A DNA stretch of 64,000 nucleotides from an uncultured Faecalibacterium sp. (GCA_934548045.1 CAKTEM010000006.1:1-64000); one strand, 5' to 3'; counted from the first letter of the stretch, positions 22,610 to 31,689 are shown. The notes: generated by a model not told the origin, from the letters alone. Numbers and translations are program-made.

Positions 22610-23284
22610 ATGACCACACAGGGAATCTACTACCTCATCCGCGCACTGGTGACAGTGATCGCCATCCCGTTCCACGAGGCAGGCCACGCACTGGCAAGCT
22701 GGCTGCTGGGCGACCCGACCGCAAAGAGAGAGGGCCGGCTCTCGCTGAACCCCTTCCGGCACTTTGACCTCTGGGGTACGCTCTGCATGATCTTCGTGGG
22801 CGTGGGCTGGGCAAAGCCCGTTTCCACCGACCCGAGAAACTTCAAGAACCCCAAGCTCGGCATGGCACTCACCGCCTTGGCCGGGCCGGTGGCGAACCTT
22901 CTGCTGGCGTATCTGGCGATGGTGGTCTGGAAACTCCTGTACTACTGGGCTGACATCAACGTTGCGACGGTTTTTGCAGCCCGGTTCCTCCAATACTTAG
23001 TTTATATGGATATCTCGCTGGCAGTGTTCAACCTCATCCCGGTGCCGCCGCTGGATGGCAGCCGGGTGCTGCTGGCCGTCCTGCCCGAGGACCTCTACTT
23101 CGGCCTGATGAAGTACGAGCGCGTCATCATGGTCGTGCTGCTGGCGGCTGTCTGGGGCGGCTTCCTCGATACGCCGCTGAGCATCCTGAACAACGCCGTC
23201 TGGAACCTGCTCGACACCGGCACCGGCTTCATGGATAAGATCGCGTACTCGGCCTACTACGCAAGCATCGGGACGGTGATCTGA
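22610..23284 (+). CDS. Site-2 protease family membrane metalloprotease (M50)
   Basis: 224 residues with about five to six hydrophobic segments. The zinc-binding HExxH is at residues 22-26 (PFHEAGHALASW) in the first membrane helix. The second conserved motif is NLIPVPPLDGSRVL near residue 140, with the metal-ligand Asp. No PDZ domain is present, as in the small Rip-like group found before scpA in Firmicutes. AAGGAGAACGAC precedes the ATG. The stop overlaps the scpA start (TGATGG), so it is the first gene of an operon through DUF2953. The substrate is unknown. Confidence 0.9.
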   Translation: MTTQGIYYLIRALVTVIAIPFHEAGHALASWLLGDPTAKREGRLSLNPFRHFDLWGTLCMIFVGVGWAKPVSTDPRNFKNPKLGMALTALAGPVANLLLAYLAMVVWKLLYYWADINVATVFAARFLQYLVYMDISLAVFNLIPVPPLDGSRVLLAVLPEDLYFGLMKYERVIMVVLLAAVWGGFLDTPLSILNNAVWNLLDTGTGFMDKIAYSAYYASIGTVI

Positions 23285-24009
23285 TGGCAGAGGAATTGAC
23301 CTTCCGGCTCGAGGACTTTGAAGGCCCGTTGGAGCTGCTGCTGACGCTGGTGACGAAGCACAAGATGGACCTGCACAACATCCCCATCCTGACGCTCATC
23401 GACCAGTACACCCAGACGGTGGAACGGGCGCAGGCCGAAGACCCGGACATCGCCAGCAGTTTCATTGAAATGGCGGCGCACCTCGTCGAGATGAAGAGCT
23501 ATCTGCTGCTGCCGCGCAGCGAAGAGGGCGAGCGGATGAAGCAGGAACTCACCGGCCAGCTCATCGAGTACGACCAGTGCCGCCGGATGGCCGCAAAGCT
23601 CCGGGAACGGGGCGAGCAGACCGCAAATTTCGTGCGCCAACCCGTTGAATTGGACTGGGATATGACCTACGACCTGCACCACTCGCCGCAAGTGCTGGCG
23701 GACTGCTGGCAGAGCCTGATGGGAAAGACCACCCTTCGCCGGGAGCCGACGCAGGAACAGTTCGAGCCGCTGGTGTCCGCGCCCATCGTGTCGGTCAGCA
23801 GCCGGGTCGTATACATTTTACGGCGTCTGCTGACCGGCGGCGTCCAGAAGATGCAGCAGCTGTTCTCCCGGCGGCAGAGCCGGAGCGCGAACGTCGCCAC
23901 CTTTCTGGCCCTGCTGGAACTGGTGCGCGGCGGACGCATCCAGCTGAGTGACACCGGCGAGCTGAACATCCAGCGTGGCCGTCTGGAACGGACAAAGGAG
24001 ACGAAATGA
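23284..24009 (+). CDS. scpA: Segregation and condensation protein A
   Basis: 241 residues, the kleisin of the bacterial SMC-ScpAB condensin that organises and segregates the chromosome. The N-terminal ScpA motif LEDFEGPLELLLTLVTKHKMDLHNIPI binds the SMC neck. The C-terminal winged helix (TFLALLELVRGGRIQLSD) binds the other SMC head, and ScpB grips the middle. The start overlaps the M50 gene and the end overlaps scpB by four bases, so all three are translationally coupled. Confidence 0.96.
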   Translation: MAEELTFRLEDFEGPLELLLTLVTKHKMDLHNIPILTLIDQYTQTVERAQAEDPDIASSFIEMAAHLVEMKSYLLLPRSEEGERMKQELTGQLIEYDQCRRMAAKLRERGEQTANFVRQPVELDWDMTYDLHHSPQVLADCWQSLMGKTTLRREPTQEQFEPLVSAPIVSVSSRVVYILRRLLTGGVQKMQQLFSRRQSRSANVATFLALLELVRGGRIQLSDTGELNIQRGRLERTKETK

Positions 24010-24551
24010 ACGCAAAACAGATCCGCGCCTCGGTAGAGGCGATGCTTTTCGCAGCCGCAGACCCCATCTCCGCCGACAAGCTGGCGCAGGCTGTCCAGCT
24101 GCCGCAGACCAGCGTGGAAAACGCGCTGGAAGAACTCCGCACCCGGTACGAACGGGAGGACAGCGGCCTCTGCCTGCTCCATCTGGATACCCGGTGGCAG
24201 CTGGCGACCAAGACCCAGTTCGCAGGCTGCATCCGCCGTCTGCTGGACGCGCGCAAGTCGGTGCCGCTTGGCCCGGCGGCGATGGAGACCCTGACCGTCA
24301 TCGCGTACAACCAGCCCGTCTCCCGTGCGTTCATCGAGCAGGTGCGCGGCGTGGACTCGTCTTCCACCGTGTCCAGCCTGCTGGAAAAAGGACTCATCGA
24401 GGAAGCAGGCCGTCTCGACCTGCCGGGCCGCCCGGTCAGCTTTAAGACGACCGACGTTTTTCTGCGCTCGTTCGGCCTGTCCAGTCTGGCCGACCTGCCG
24501 CCGGTTCATTCCGAAACCGCTGAAAAACCGGAAGGGGAGGCAGGAGCATGA
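24006..24551 (+). CDS. scpB: Segregation and condensation protein B
   Basis: 181 residues of two winged-helix domains. It starts NAKQIRASVEAMLFAAADPIS and has the conserved second-domain stretch AAMETLTVIAYNQPVSRAFIEQVRGVDSS, followed by EEAGRLDLPGRPVSFKTTDVFLRSFGL. It dimerises and holds ScpA on SMC. The ATGA overlaps with scpA upstream and with the DUF2953 gene downstream keep expression in step. Confidence 0.96.
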   Translation: MNAKQIRASVEAMLFAAADPISADKLAQAVQLPQTSVENALEELRTRYEREDSGLCLLHLDTRWQLATKTQFAGCIRRLLDARKSVPLGPAAMETLTVIAYNQPVSRAFIEQVRGVDSSSTVSSLLEKGLIEEAGRLDLPGRPVSFKTTDVFLRSFGLSSLADLPPVHSETAEKPEGEAGA

Positions 24552-25288
24552 GCGTCATCCTCTCGATTCTGGGATTCCTCGGCGGCGTGCTGCTCTTCTT
24601 ATTAAAAATAGTCGGCATCCTGCTGCTGGTCGTTCTGGTGCTGGCGGCGTTGCTGCTGCTCTGCCCGTTCTGCGCCGATGTCAACTGGGAAAACGGCATC
24701 TTTACGGTCAAGGCCGGTGCGCTGGGCATCACGTTCCCGGTGTTCCAGTACCCGAAGCCGGAGCCGCCAGCCAACCCCGAACCGCCCAAGGGCATCCGTG
24801 GAAAGCTGAAGGCAAAATTCTCGGCGTGGCGCGCGGAGCGCAAGCGGAAAAAGGCGGAAAAGAAAGCCGCCCAGAAACCCAAGCCCGAAAAGCAGCCTGC
24901 GACGCCCCGGAAAAAGGCCAAGCTGACCCTGCACATCGTCTGCGTTATTTTAAAAGGTGCCGGAAAGCTCATCCGGGCGGTGTTCGGCGCACTGCGCTTT
25001 ACCAAAATCAAGGTCTGCCTCGGCGTCCGCGGCGATGATCCGGCCGAAGCCGCCCGTACCTACGGCAAGCTGAACGCATGGCTTTATACCACGCTGGGCT
25101 TTCTCGACCGGTTCATCTACCTCGACTTCGAGGAGCTGCGCCTTCTGCCCGACTTCGGCAGTGCCGAACCCACCGTGCAGGACAGAGTTTCGTTCCGCGT
25201 CTCGGCACAGGCTCTCTTCGTCGTTATCGCTGCCCTGCGCGTTTTTTATGAGTTCTGGCGCGAAAAGGTACTGGACGTGTTTATATAA
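24548..25288 (+). CDS. DUF2953 membrane protein
   Basis: 246 residues. A strong N-terminal membrane helix (residues 2-38, rich in Leu/Val/Ile) is followed by a soluble beta-rich stretch, a highly basic Lys/Pro/Ala linker (KLKAKFSAWRAERKRKKAEK), and the conserved DUF2953 C-terminal half (KVCLGVRGDDPAEAARTYGKLNA). The family is found after scpB and before gerW (ytfJ) in spore-forming Clostridia, and its function is unknown. The start overlaps the scpB stop. The downstream gerW gene is 104 bases away. Confidence 0.85.
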   Translation: MSVILSILGFLGGVLLFLLKIVGILLLVVLVLAALLLLCPFCADVNWENGIFTVKAGALGITFPVFQYPKPEPPANPEPPKGIRGKLKAKFSAWRAERKRKKAEKKAAQKPKPEKQPATPRKKAKLTLHIVCVILKGAGKLIRAVFGALRFTKIKVCLGVRGDDPAEAARTYGKLNAWLYTTLGFLDRFIYLDFEELRLLPDFGSAEPTVQDRVSFRVSAQALFVVIAALRVFYEFWREKVLDVFI

Positions 25289-25392
25289 ATTGTGCTACAA
25301 TAATACTGTATGGTGCGTTCGTTTCCCTGCGAAAACAGGAGCAGGGAAGTTTAGATACCGCAAATATCTGAAAAAACAAGGAGGCCGATTTT

Positions 25393-25800
25393 ATGGCTGA
25401 GCATCCCATCCAAGGTTTAATGAACGTGACGATGGACAAGATCCGTCAGATGACGGATTCCAACACCATCATCGGCAAGCCCATCAAGACCGACGACGGC
25501 ACGACCATCCTGCCGGTGTCGAAGGTCTCGTTCGGGTTTGCGTCCGCAGGCACCGACTTTGACGGCAAAAACGCCGCCAACAAAGACCTGTTCGGCGGCG
25601 GTTCCGGCGCAGGCGTGAACATTCAGCCGGTGGCGTTCCTCGTCGTCAAGGATGGCTGCGTGCGCACCATCCAGCTGTCGGACGGCAACAACACCATCGA
25701 CCGCGCCCTGACAATGGTGCCGGAACTCATCGAAAAGGTCAGCGCACTGCTGAAAAAAGATGAGGCAAAGGCAGAGGAAGCCCTCTCAGACAAAACCTGA
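25393..25800 (+). CDS. gerW: GerW/YtfJ-family sporulation-type protein
   Basis: 135 residues with the family core: MTDSNTIIGKPIKTDDGTTILPVSKVSFGFASAG, then FGGGSGAGVNIQPVAFLVV. In Bacillus, YtfJ (GerW) is a forespore protein linked to germination, but homologs also occur in non-sporulating clostridia. AAGGAGGCCGATTTT precedes the ATG. It keeps the standard position after DUF2953. The last codons (ALSDKT and stop) come from repeat copy 5. Confidence 0.88.
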   Translation: MAEHPIQGLMNVTMDKIRQMTDSNTIIGKPIKTDDGTTILPVSKVSFGFASAGTDFDGKNAANKDLFGGGSGAGVNIQPVAFLVVKDGCVRTIQLSDGNNTIDRALTMVPELIEKVSALLKKDEAKAEEALSDKT

Positions 25801-26060
25801 CGGTTTTGCCAGCTCTCCCAGAGGGAGAGCCATTGGCATATCGGAACAGCTTTTGCTGGCCGAGCAAAGTTTTCGTTTTCGTAAGCGTGAGGGCCTTGCG
25901 GACGAGGGCAGAGACTGCAAAACGGTTTCTACCCGGAACAACAAGGTCAACGCTTTTTAGAAACAAAAGACCTCTTCGTCTTACACAGACTTAACCGGCC
26001 TGCCAAGGGCTCCCCCCCCCAATGGGGGAGCTGGCGAGCGGAGCGAGACTGAGAGGGTTA
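25780..26060. repeat. MITE-like intergenic repeat, copy 5 (divergent)
   Basis: About 281 bases from GCCCTCTCAGAC inside gerW to GACTGAGAGGGTTA. The left part matches copy 2 (CCTGACGGTTTTGCCAG), then CTCTCCCAGAGGGAGAG. The middle shares AGCAAAGTTTTCG with copy 4 but lacks the GTGAATCCAGACC module. The right part has a nine-C run, then GGGGGAGCTGGCGAGCGGAGCGAGACTGAGAGGG. It ends 33 bases before rluB. Confidence 0.72.
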
Positions 26061-26093
26061 TTTGAGTGCCGGGAGGCACACAAGGAGATTATT

Positions 26094-26927
26094 ATGGCAG
26101 AAGAACGTATTCAGAAGATCATGAGTGAGCAGGGTCTGTGCAGCCGCCGTGCGGCCGAGCAGATCATCGCGGAGGGCCGTGTCAAGGTCAACGGACACCC
26201 GGTCAAGGTCGGCGACAAGATGGACCCGAACCGCGACGTGTTGCATGTGGACGACGAGCGCATCTATATCCAGAAGGATCAGAAGCTCTATTACCTCGCC
26301 CTGTACAAGCCGCGCGGCTATGTCACCACCGCCAGCGACGAGCTGGGCCGCAAGACGGTCATGGACCTCGTGTCGGATATCCCGGCGCGCCTGTACCCGG
26401 TCGGTCGTCTCGATAAGGACAGCGAGGGTCTGCTGCTGATGACGAACGACGGCGCGTTTGCGCAGGCCGTCACCCATCCGTCCGGCGGCATCTCCAAGCT
26501 CTACCGCGTCACCGTGCAGCCCCGTGCGGATGAGGCGCAGATCCTGAAGCTCAGCTCCGGCGTCGTGCTGGACGACGGCACCAAGACCATGCCCTGCGCC
26601 ATCAACGTCGTCACCGACGAGCCGGGCCGCACTGTCATGGAGATGACCCTGAAAGAGGGCAAAAACCGTGAGATCCGCCGGATGTGCGAGACGGTCGGCC
26701 TTGAGGTCGTCCGCCTGAAACGGAACGCCGAGGGCGTCGTCAAGCTTGGTATGCTCCAGCCCGGCAAGTACCGTGAACTGAGCAAGTCCGAGGTCTCCGG
26801 CCTGCGTGCCGCCGCCGCAAAGGGCCGTGCGCAGACCCGTTCGGCATCGCTCCAGTCCAAGGCTGCTGACCGCCGTCCTCGCGGCCCGATCAGCCATGCA
26901 AACTCCGCCCAGCGGAAGAAAAAATAA
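26094..26927 (+). CDS. rluB: 23S rRNA pseudouridine synthase, RluB family
   Basis: 277 residues from the ATG behind AAGGAG; the frame is open upstream into repeat DNA. An N-terminal S4 RNA-binding domain (RIQKIMSEQGLCSRRAAEQI) is followed by the RsuA/RluB catalytic domain with the catalytic Asp in VGRLDKDSEGLLLMTND and the KEGKNREIRRMCE motif. It makes pseudouridine in the 23S rRNA helix 89/90 region. The tail after residue 245 is basic and Ser/Arg-rich. The RluB position after scpB is common in Firmicutes. Confidence 0.92.
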   Translation: MAEERIQKIMSEQGLCSRRAAEQIIAEGRVKVNGHPVKVGDKMDPNRDVLHVDDERIYIQKDQKLYYLALYKPRGYVTTASDELGRKTVMDLVSDIPARLYPVGRLDKDSEGLLLMTNDGAFAQAVTHPSGGISKLYRVTVQPRADEAQILKLSSGVVLDDGTKTMPCAINVVTDEPGRTVMEMTLKEGKNREIRRMCETVGLEVVRLKRNAEGVVKLGMLQPGKYRELSKSEVSGLRAAAAKGRAQTRSASLQSKAADRRPRGPISHANSAQRKKK

Positions 26928-27001
26928 GCATTATGCCCGAAAGTTCCGCTGAATTGCCCGGGAAAGTGTCTTTCTCTGAAAAAAAGGAATGGCACAGACC
27001 C

Positions 27002-27030
27002 TTGAGAATTAAGGGAAATTAAGGTATAAT
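27002..27030 (+). promoter_or_regulatory. Promoter of the biotin carboxyltransferase operon
   Basis: TTGAGA at 27002-27007 and TATAAT at 27025-27030 with a 17-base spacer, 46 bases before the first gene. Confidence 0.78.
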
Positions 27031-27075
27031 ATATCTAATTTTGAAAGCTCACACAGACAAGCAGGAGGTCTTACC

Positions 27076-28395
27076 ATGGCTTCAAAGAGTAACAAAGGAG
27101 AAATCCTCGCCAAGTTTTTCGACGACGGGGAGTATACCGCACTGTTTGCGGACGGCGCGGTGAGCGCAGCCTGCGGCTATGCGGCTGGTCAGCAGGCCTA
27201 CGCTGTTTATCAGAACGGCGAGGCTGTTACCGTTAAGGATGTTGAAAAGAACATCAAGGTTCTGGAAATGGCAGCTCAGACGGGCTGCCCGGTCGTTACG
27301 TTCTACAACTCGGTCGGCGCAAAGCTGGCGGAGGGTCTGGACGTCCTGACTGCGAGCGCAAAGCTCAACGCCGCCATCGCAAAGGTGTCCGGCGTCGTGC
27401 CGCAGGTCGCAGTCGTTCTGGGCGTCTGCGGCGGCACCAGCGCGCTGAGCGCAGCCAACGCAGATGTCTGCGTCATGGCAGAGGATGCAGAGCTGTTCTT
27501 CACCGCTCCGTTCACCGCTGCTGCCAAGGGCGATAAGGTCGCAAACGCTGGTTCCGCTGCCGCTGCCGCAAAGGCTGGCGTCGCTGCCATCGTTGTTCCC
27601 ACCGCTGCCGACGCTGCAGAGAAGGCTGCCCACATCGTGGGTCTGCTGCCTGCAAACAACCTGACCGGCCCGGCCATCTTCGAGTTCGAGCAGCCCACCG
27701 CCGTTCTGAAGGCTGGTGCCGCTCCCGAGAAGGCAGCTGCTGCCCTGATCGATAAGGACAGTGCTGTTGAGCTGTACGCTGGCTTCGGCAAGAACGTCTA
27801 CACCGCATTCGCTACCATCGGCGGCAATGCTGTCGGTATCGTGGCGACCGGCGAGGAGCTGTGCCACAACTGTGTCGCAAAGGCTTCCCGTTTCGTCCGC
27901 CTGTGCGATGCGTTCAGCGTTCCCGTGCTGACCATCGTGGATACCAAGGGCTTCGTTCCCAGCTCCACCGATGACATCGCCGGCGGCATCCGCGAGGCTG
28001 CCCGTCTGGCTGCTACCTATGCGGATGCAACCACCGCAAAGGTCGCCCTCATCGCTGGCAAGGCTGTCGGCCCTGTCTACACCGCTCTGGCAAATGCTGA
28101 CCTGAAGATCGCCGTCAACGGCTGCACCATCAGCGCACTGGAGCCGAACGCCGCTGTCTCCGTCCTGTACAAGGAAGAGATCGACGCATCCGACAACATC
28201 ATCGCTGCTACCAACGCCAAGGCTGCCGCATACGCAGCTGAGGTCTGCAGCGCATCCAATGCCGTCGCCACTGGCGCAGCAGACATGACCTGCGATGCTG
28301 CAAACGCACGCGCAAGCGTCGTCGCTGCCTTCGAGCTGCTCAGCACCAAGCGTGCAGCTCGTCTGCCCAAGAAGCACGGCAACATGGCTCTGTAA
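27076..28395 (+). CDS. Acyl-CoA carboxyltransferase subunit (12S-like), shortened
   Basis: 439 residues of the crotonase-fold carboxyl transferase family (propionyl-CoA carboxylase beta, methylmalonyl-CoA decarboxylase alpha, transcarboxylase 12S); usual length is about 510. The C-terminal half is most recognisable: ASRFVRLCDAFSVPVLTIVDTKGFVPSS, GGIREAARLAATYADATTAKVALIAGKAVG. The N-terminal half is short, very Ala-rich and lacks the usual basic opening region. It would move CO2 between biotin and an acyl-CoA. GCAGGAGGTC precedes the ATG. The biotin carrier and 5S-type genes follow in the same operon. Confidence 0.82.
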   Translation: MASKSNKGEILAKFFDDGEYTALFADGAVSAACGYAAGQQAYAVYQNGEAVTVKDVEKNIKVLEMAAQTGCPVVTFYNSVGAKLAEGLDVLTASAKLNAAIAKVSGVVPQVAVVLGVCGGTSALSAANADVCVMAEDAELFFTAPFTAAAKGDKVANAGSAAAAAKAGVAAIVVPTAADAAEKAAHIVGLLPANNLTGPAIFEFEQPTAVLKAGAAPEKAAAALIDKDSAVELYAGFGKNVYTAFATIGGNAVGIVATGEELCHNCVAKASRFVRLCDAFSVPVLTIVDTKGFVPSSTDDIAGGIREAARLAATYADATTAKVALIAGKAVGPVYTALANADLKIAVNGCTISALEPNAAVSVLYKEEIDASDNIIAATNAKAAAYAAEVCSASNAVATGAADMTCDAANARASVVAAFELLSTKRAARLPKKHGNMAL

Positions 28396-28460
28396 GATCT
28401 TCGGACGTTACATAAAGATAGAACGAAAAACGAACTGATTCTGTTCAGGAGGATTCTTCC

Positions 28461-28841
28461 ATGAAGTACTACAATATTACCGTCAATGGCGTTGCTTACA
28501 GCGTCTCCGTCGAGGAGACTGCAGCCGGTGCTGCACCGGTCGCTGCTGCTCCTGTTGCTGCTCCGGCAGCTCCCAAGGCTCCGGCTGCTGCTCCGGCACC
28601 TGCCGCTGCTCCTGCTGGTGCAGCTGGTGCTGTCTCCGTTAAGGCTCCCATGCCCGGCAACATCCTCGATGTCAAGGTCAAGGCTGGCGATTCCGTCAAG
28701 GCTGGCGACGTTCTGGCCATCCTCGAGGCTATGAAGATGGAGAACGAGATCGTTGCTCCGCAGGACGGCACCGTTGCGTCCGTCAACGTCAACAAGGGCG
28801 ACACCGTCAACTCCGGTGACGTTCTGGTTTCCATGAACTAA
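28461..28841 (+). CDS. Biotin carboxyl carrier protein (1.3S-like)
   Basis: 126 residues. A short N-terminal domain (KYYNITVNGVAYSVSVEE) and an Ala/Pro linker (about residues 27-58) lead to a biotinyl domain with the target lysine in EAMKMEN (about residues 93-99). Size and layout match the 1.3S subunit of transcarboxylase and the gamma subunits of decarboxylases. AGGAGGATTCTTCC precedes the ATG. The swinging biotin would carry CO2 between the flanking two gene products. Confidence 0.93.
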   Translation: MKYYNITVNGVAYSVSVEETAAGAAPVAAAPVAAPAAPKAPAAAPAPAAAPAGAAGAVSVKAPMPGNILDVKVKAGDSVKAGDVLAILEAMKMENEIVAPQDGTVASVNVNKGDTVNSGDVLVSMN

Positions 28842-28857
28842 GGGAGAGGTGACAACC

Positions 28858-30261
28858 ATGGCGAAAAAGCCGATCAAAGTTACCGAGGTCGTCCTGCGTG
28901 ATGCTCACCAGTCTCTGCTGGCGACCCGTATGACTATGGACGAGATGCGTCCGATCCTGCCCGAGATGGACAAGATCCCTTATTTCTCCGTCGAGTGCTG
29001 GGGCGGTGCTACCTTCGACAGCTGCATCCGCTTCCTCGATGAGGACCCGTGGGATCGTCTGCGCATCCTGCGCAAGGAGCTGCCCCACCAGAAGCTGCAG
29101 ATGCTGTTCCGCGGCCAGAACATGCTGGGTTACCGCCCCTACGCGGACGACGCTGTCGAGTATTTCGTACAGAAGTCCGTCGCAAACGGCATCGACGTCA
29201 TCCGTATCTTCGACGCACTGAACGATCCGCGCAACCTGCAGACCGCCATCAAGGCTGCCAACAAGGAAGGCGCACACGTTCAGGGCTGTATCAGCTACAC
29301 CCTGAGCCCCGTTCACAACAACGAGTACTATGTCAAGTACGCCAAGACCCTCGAGGAGATGGGTGCAAACTCCATCTGCATCAAGGATATGGCCGGCCTG
29401 CTGACCCCGTACACCTGCTATGATCTGGTCTCCGAGCTGAAGAAGACCCTGAGCATCCCCGTCGATATCCACAGCCACTACACCGCTGGTCTGGCTTCCA
29501 TGTCTCTGCTGAAGGGCATCGAGGCTGGCGCAGATATCGTCGATACTGCGATGAGCCCCCTGAGCTGCGGCACCAGCCACATGGCAACTGAGAGCCTCGT
29601 CGCTGCCCTGCAGGGCACCGATTACGACACCGGCCTTGACCTCAAGCAGCTGAATGTCGTCCGCGCATACTTCGCAAAGCTGCGCGAGAAGTACATCGCA
29701 AACGGCCAGATCAGCCCGAAGTCTCTGGGCGTCGACGCAAACACCCTGCTGTATCAGGTGCCGGGCGGCATGTTCTCCAACATGCTCAAGCAGCTGAAGG
29801 ACGCAGGCAAAGAGGACAAGCTGGACGAAGTTCTGGCTGAGATCCCCCGTGTCCGTGAGGATGCCGGCTATCCTCCGCTGGTCACCCCGACCAGCCAGAT
29901 CGTTGGCACGCAGGCTGTCTTCAACGTCATCCTCGGTGAGCGTTACAAGATGGTCACCAAGGAGTTCAAGGGCCTCGTCCACGGCGACTACGGCAAGACC
30001 CCGGCTCCCATCAAGCCCGAGTTCACCAAGAAGATCCTGGGCGACGAGAAGCCCATCACCTGCCGTTTTGCTGATACTCTCGCACCCGAGATGGATAAGC
30101 TGAAGGCAGAGGCTGCAAAGTGGGCTACTCAGGAAGAGGACGTCCTGACCTACGCAATGTTCCCTCAGGTCGCTCCCAAGTTCTTCGAGAAGCGCAACGC
30201 AAAGCTGCAGGGTGTCGACGCTGACCACGCAGACTATACCAATAAGTCTCACCCCGTCTGA
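28858..30261 (+). CDS. Oxaloacetate decarboxylase alpha / transcarboxylase 5S-like subunit
   Basis: 467 residues. A TIM-barrel carboxyltransferase acting on pyruvate/oxaloacetate, with VTEVVLRDAHQSLLATRM at the start, LFRGQNMLGYRPY, FDALND, the carbamylated-lysine motif in NSICIKDMAGLL, and the metal-ligand HSHYTAGLA. A C-terminal PYC/OAD domain follows, but the usual fused biotinyl domain is absent, because the carrier is a separate gene just upstream. The ATG after GGGAGAGG was chosen; a GTG in frame 9 bases earlier lies inside the ribosome site. No membrane beta subunit is in the window. Confidence 0.9.
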   Translation: MAKKPIKVTEVVLRDAHQSLLATRMTMDEMRPILPEMDKIPYFSVECWGGATFDSCIRFLDEDPWDRLRILRKELPHQKLQMLFRGQNMLGYRPYADDAVEYFVQKSVANGIDVIRIFDALNDPRNLQTAIKAANKEGAHVQGCISYTLSPVHNNEYYVKYAKTLEEMGANSICIKDMAGLLTPYTCYDLVSELKKTLSIPVDIHSHYTAGLASMSLLKGIEAGADIVDTAMSPLSCGTSHMATESLVAALQGTDYDTGLDLKQLNVVRAYFAKLREKYIANGQISPKSLGVDANTLLYQVPGGMFSNMLKQLKDAGKEDKLDEVLAEIPRVREDAGYPPLVTPTSQIVGTQAVFNVILGERYKMVTKEFKGLVHGDYGKTPAPIKPEFTKKILGDEKPITCRFADTLAPEMDKLKAEAAKWATQEEDVLTYAMFPQVAPKFFEKRNAKLQGVDADHADYTNKSHPV

Positions 30262-30347
30262 TTTTAGATCACCCCGGCGAGCATAAAAGCATGAAACAGG
30301 GGATAAATCATTTCGCTGATTTGAGCCTGTAAATGTTGTAAATGGAT

Positions 30348-30389
30348 AAAATCCCGACCTTCTTATTCGTAAGAGGGCCGGGATTTTTT
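30348..30389 (+). terminator. Intrinsic terminator of the carboxyltransferase operon
   Basis: AAATCCCGACCTTCTT pairs with AAGAGGGCCGGGATTT with one mismatch and is followed by TTTTTTC. Confidence 0.85.
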
Positions 30390-30413
30390 CGTCAACAGCT
30401 TGCAAAAGCGGCC

Positions 30414-30441
30414 TTGACAGAGTAAAATAACACTATATGTA
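30414..30441 (+). promoter_or_regulatory. Promoter of the yicC-remA-gmk operon
   Basis: Exact TTGACA at 30414-30419, with TATGTA at 30436-30441 after 16 bases. The -35 is strong and the -10 weaker. Confidence 0.6.
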
Positions 30442-30529
30442 TCGTAACATGGGGGTCTATACCCAAACGCGGATACATATACCGAAAATTGTCCGCAAAA
30501 CAGCCAAGAATGAAAAAAGAGGAACGCGT

Positions 30530-31408
30530 ATGATCTTAAGTATGACCGGTTTTGGCCGGGGGACCGCTGTGCGCAATGGCCGTGAGATCACGGTCGAGCT
30601 GCGCAGCGTCAATTCCCGTTACTTCGAGTACTCTTCCCGGATGCCGCGCACCTGCAGCTACATGGACAGCCGCCTGAAAAAGCAGCTGAATGAGCGTGTC
30701 ACGCGCGGCAAGGTGGAGCTGAGCCTGACCATCCAGAACGTGGACGCCGCCGATACCGTCGTTGCCGTCAACATGGAGCTGGCGCACAGCTATCAGCAGG
30801 CACTGCGCACCCTGTCCGAGGAGCTGTGCATCAAGAACGACATCACCGCTTCCAGCCTGACCCGTTTCCCGGATGTCCTCGCGACCCGTCACGCCGACGT
30901 GGACGAGGAGCAGCTGTGGGAGGACGTCTCGGCTGTCACGGCGCAGGCACTTGACCGCTTTGTTGAGATGCGCGCCGCCGAGGGTGCCAAGATGAAGGCT
31001 GACGTTGAATCCCGTCTGAACTTCCTCGAGGAGTGCGTCGGTAAGGTCGAGCAGCTGAGCGCGGGCCGGGTCGAGGCCTACACCAACCGCCTGTATGAGA
31101 AACTGAAAGTCATCCTCGAAGACCGGAACATCGACGATGCCCGTGTCCTGACCGAGGCCGCCATCTTCGGCGACAAGACCGCCGTGGATGAGGAGACCGT
31201 CCGCCTGCGCAGCCATATCGCGCAGTACCGCTCAATTTTGCAGCTGGATGAGCCGGTCGGCCGCAAGCTGGACTTCCTGACGCAGGAGCTGAACCGTGAG
31301 ACGAACACCATCGGTTCCAAGTGTCAGGATCTCGACATCACCCGTACCGTGGTGGATATGAAGGCGGAGATCGAGAAGATCCGCGAACAGATCCAGAATC
31401 TCGAGTAA
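30530..31408 (+). CDS. YicC/YloC family endoribonuclease
   Basis: 292 residues from MILSMTGFGRG, the family's fixed N-terminus; the frame is open 31 codons further without a ribosome site. It keeps ITVELRSVNSRYFEYSSRMP near the start. The DUF1732 C-terminus has KLDFLTQELNRETNTIGSKCQDLDITR, ending MKAEIEKIREQIQNLE. Members cut RNA (YicC in E. coli acts on small RNA RyhB). It is the first gene of the conserved yicC-remA-gmk cluster, 16 bases before remA. Confidence 0.93.
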   Translation: MILSMTGFGRGTAVRNGREITVELRSVNSRYFEYSSRMPRTCSYMDSRLKKQLNERVTRGKVELSLTIQNVDAADTVVAVNMELAHSYQQALRTLSEELCIKNDITASSLTRFPDVLATRHADVDEEQLWEDVSAVTAQALDRFVEMRAAEGAKMKADVESRLNFLEECVGKVEQLSAGRVEAYTNRLYEKLKVILEDRNIDDARVLTEAAIFGDKTAVDEETVRLRSHIAQYRSILQLDEPVGRKLDFLTQELNRETNTIGSKCQDLDITRTVVDMKAEIEKIREQIQNLE

Positions 31409-31423
31409 CCATCGGAGGAGAGA

Positions 31424-31687
31424 ATGAAACTCATCAACATCGGCTTTGGCAATCTCGTCAGCGCAGGCCGGGTCGTGGCGGTCGTCAGCCCGGATTCCGC
31501 GCCGGTCAAGCGTCTGGTAAAAGAGGCACGGGAGCGTGGGATGCTCATCGACGCATCCTATGGCCGCAGTACCCGTGCGGTGTTGATCATGGATTCCGAC
31601 CATGTGGTGCTTTCGGCGTTGCAGCCCGAGACGGTCGCTTCCCGTGCCGCAGACCAGCCGGAAGAGAAGAAAACTGAGGAGGAGTAA
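31424..31687 (+). CDS. remA: RemA-family regulator (DUF370)
   Basis: 87 residues: [31 protein letters not shown], then [30 protein letters not shown], the complete RemA domain. In Bacillus, RemA forms DNA-binding rings and activates matrix and osmoprotection genes. The acidic tail (EEKKTEEE) is not conserved. GGAGGAGAG precedes the ATG. It sits between yicC and gmk as in most Firmicutes. Confidence 0.93.
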   Translation: MKLINIGFGNLVSAGRVVAVVSPDSAPVKRLVKEARERGMLIDASYGRSTRAVLIMDSDHVVLSALQPETVASRAADQPEEKKTEEE

Positions 31688-31689
31688 AG

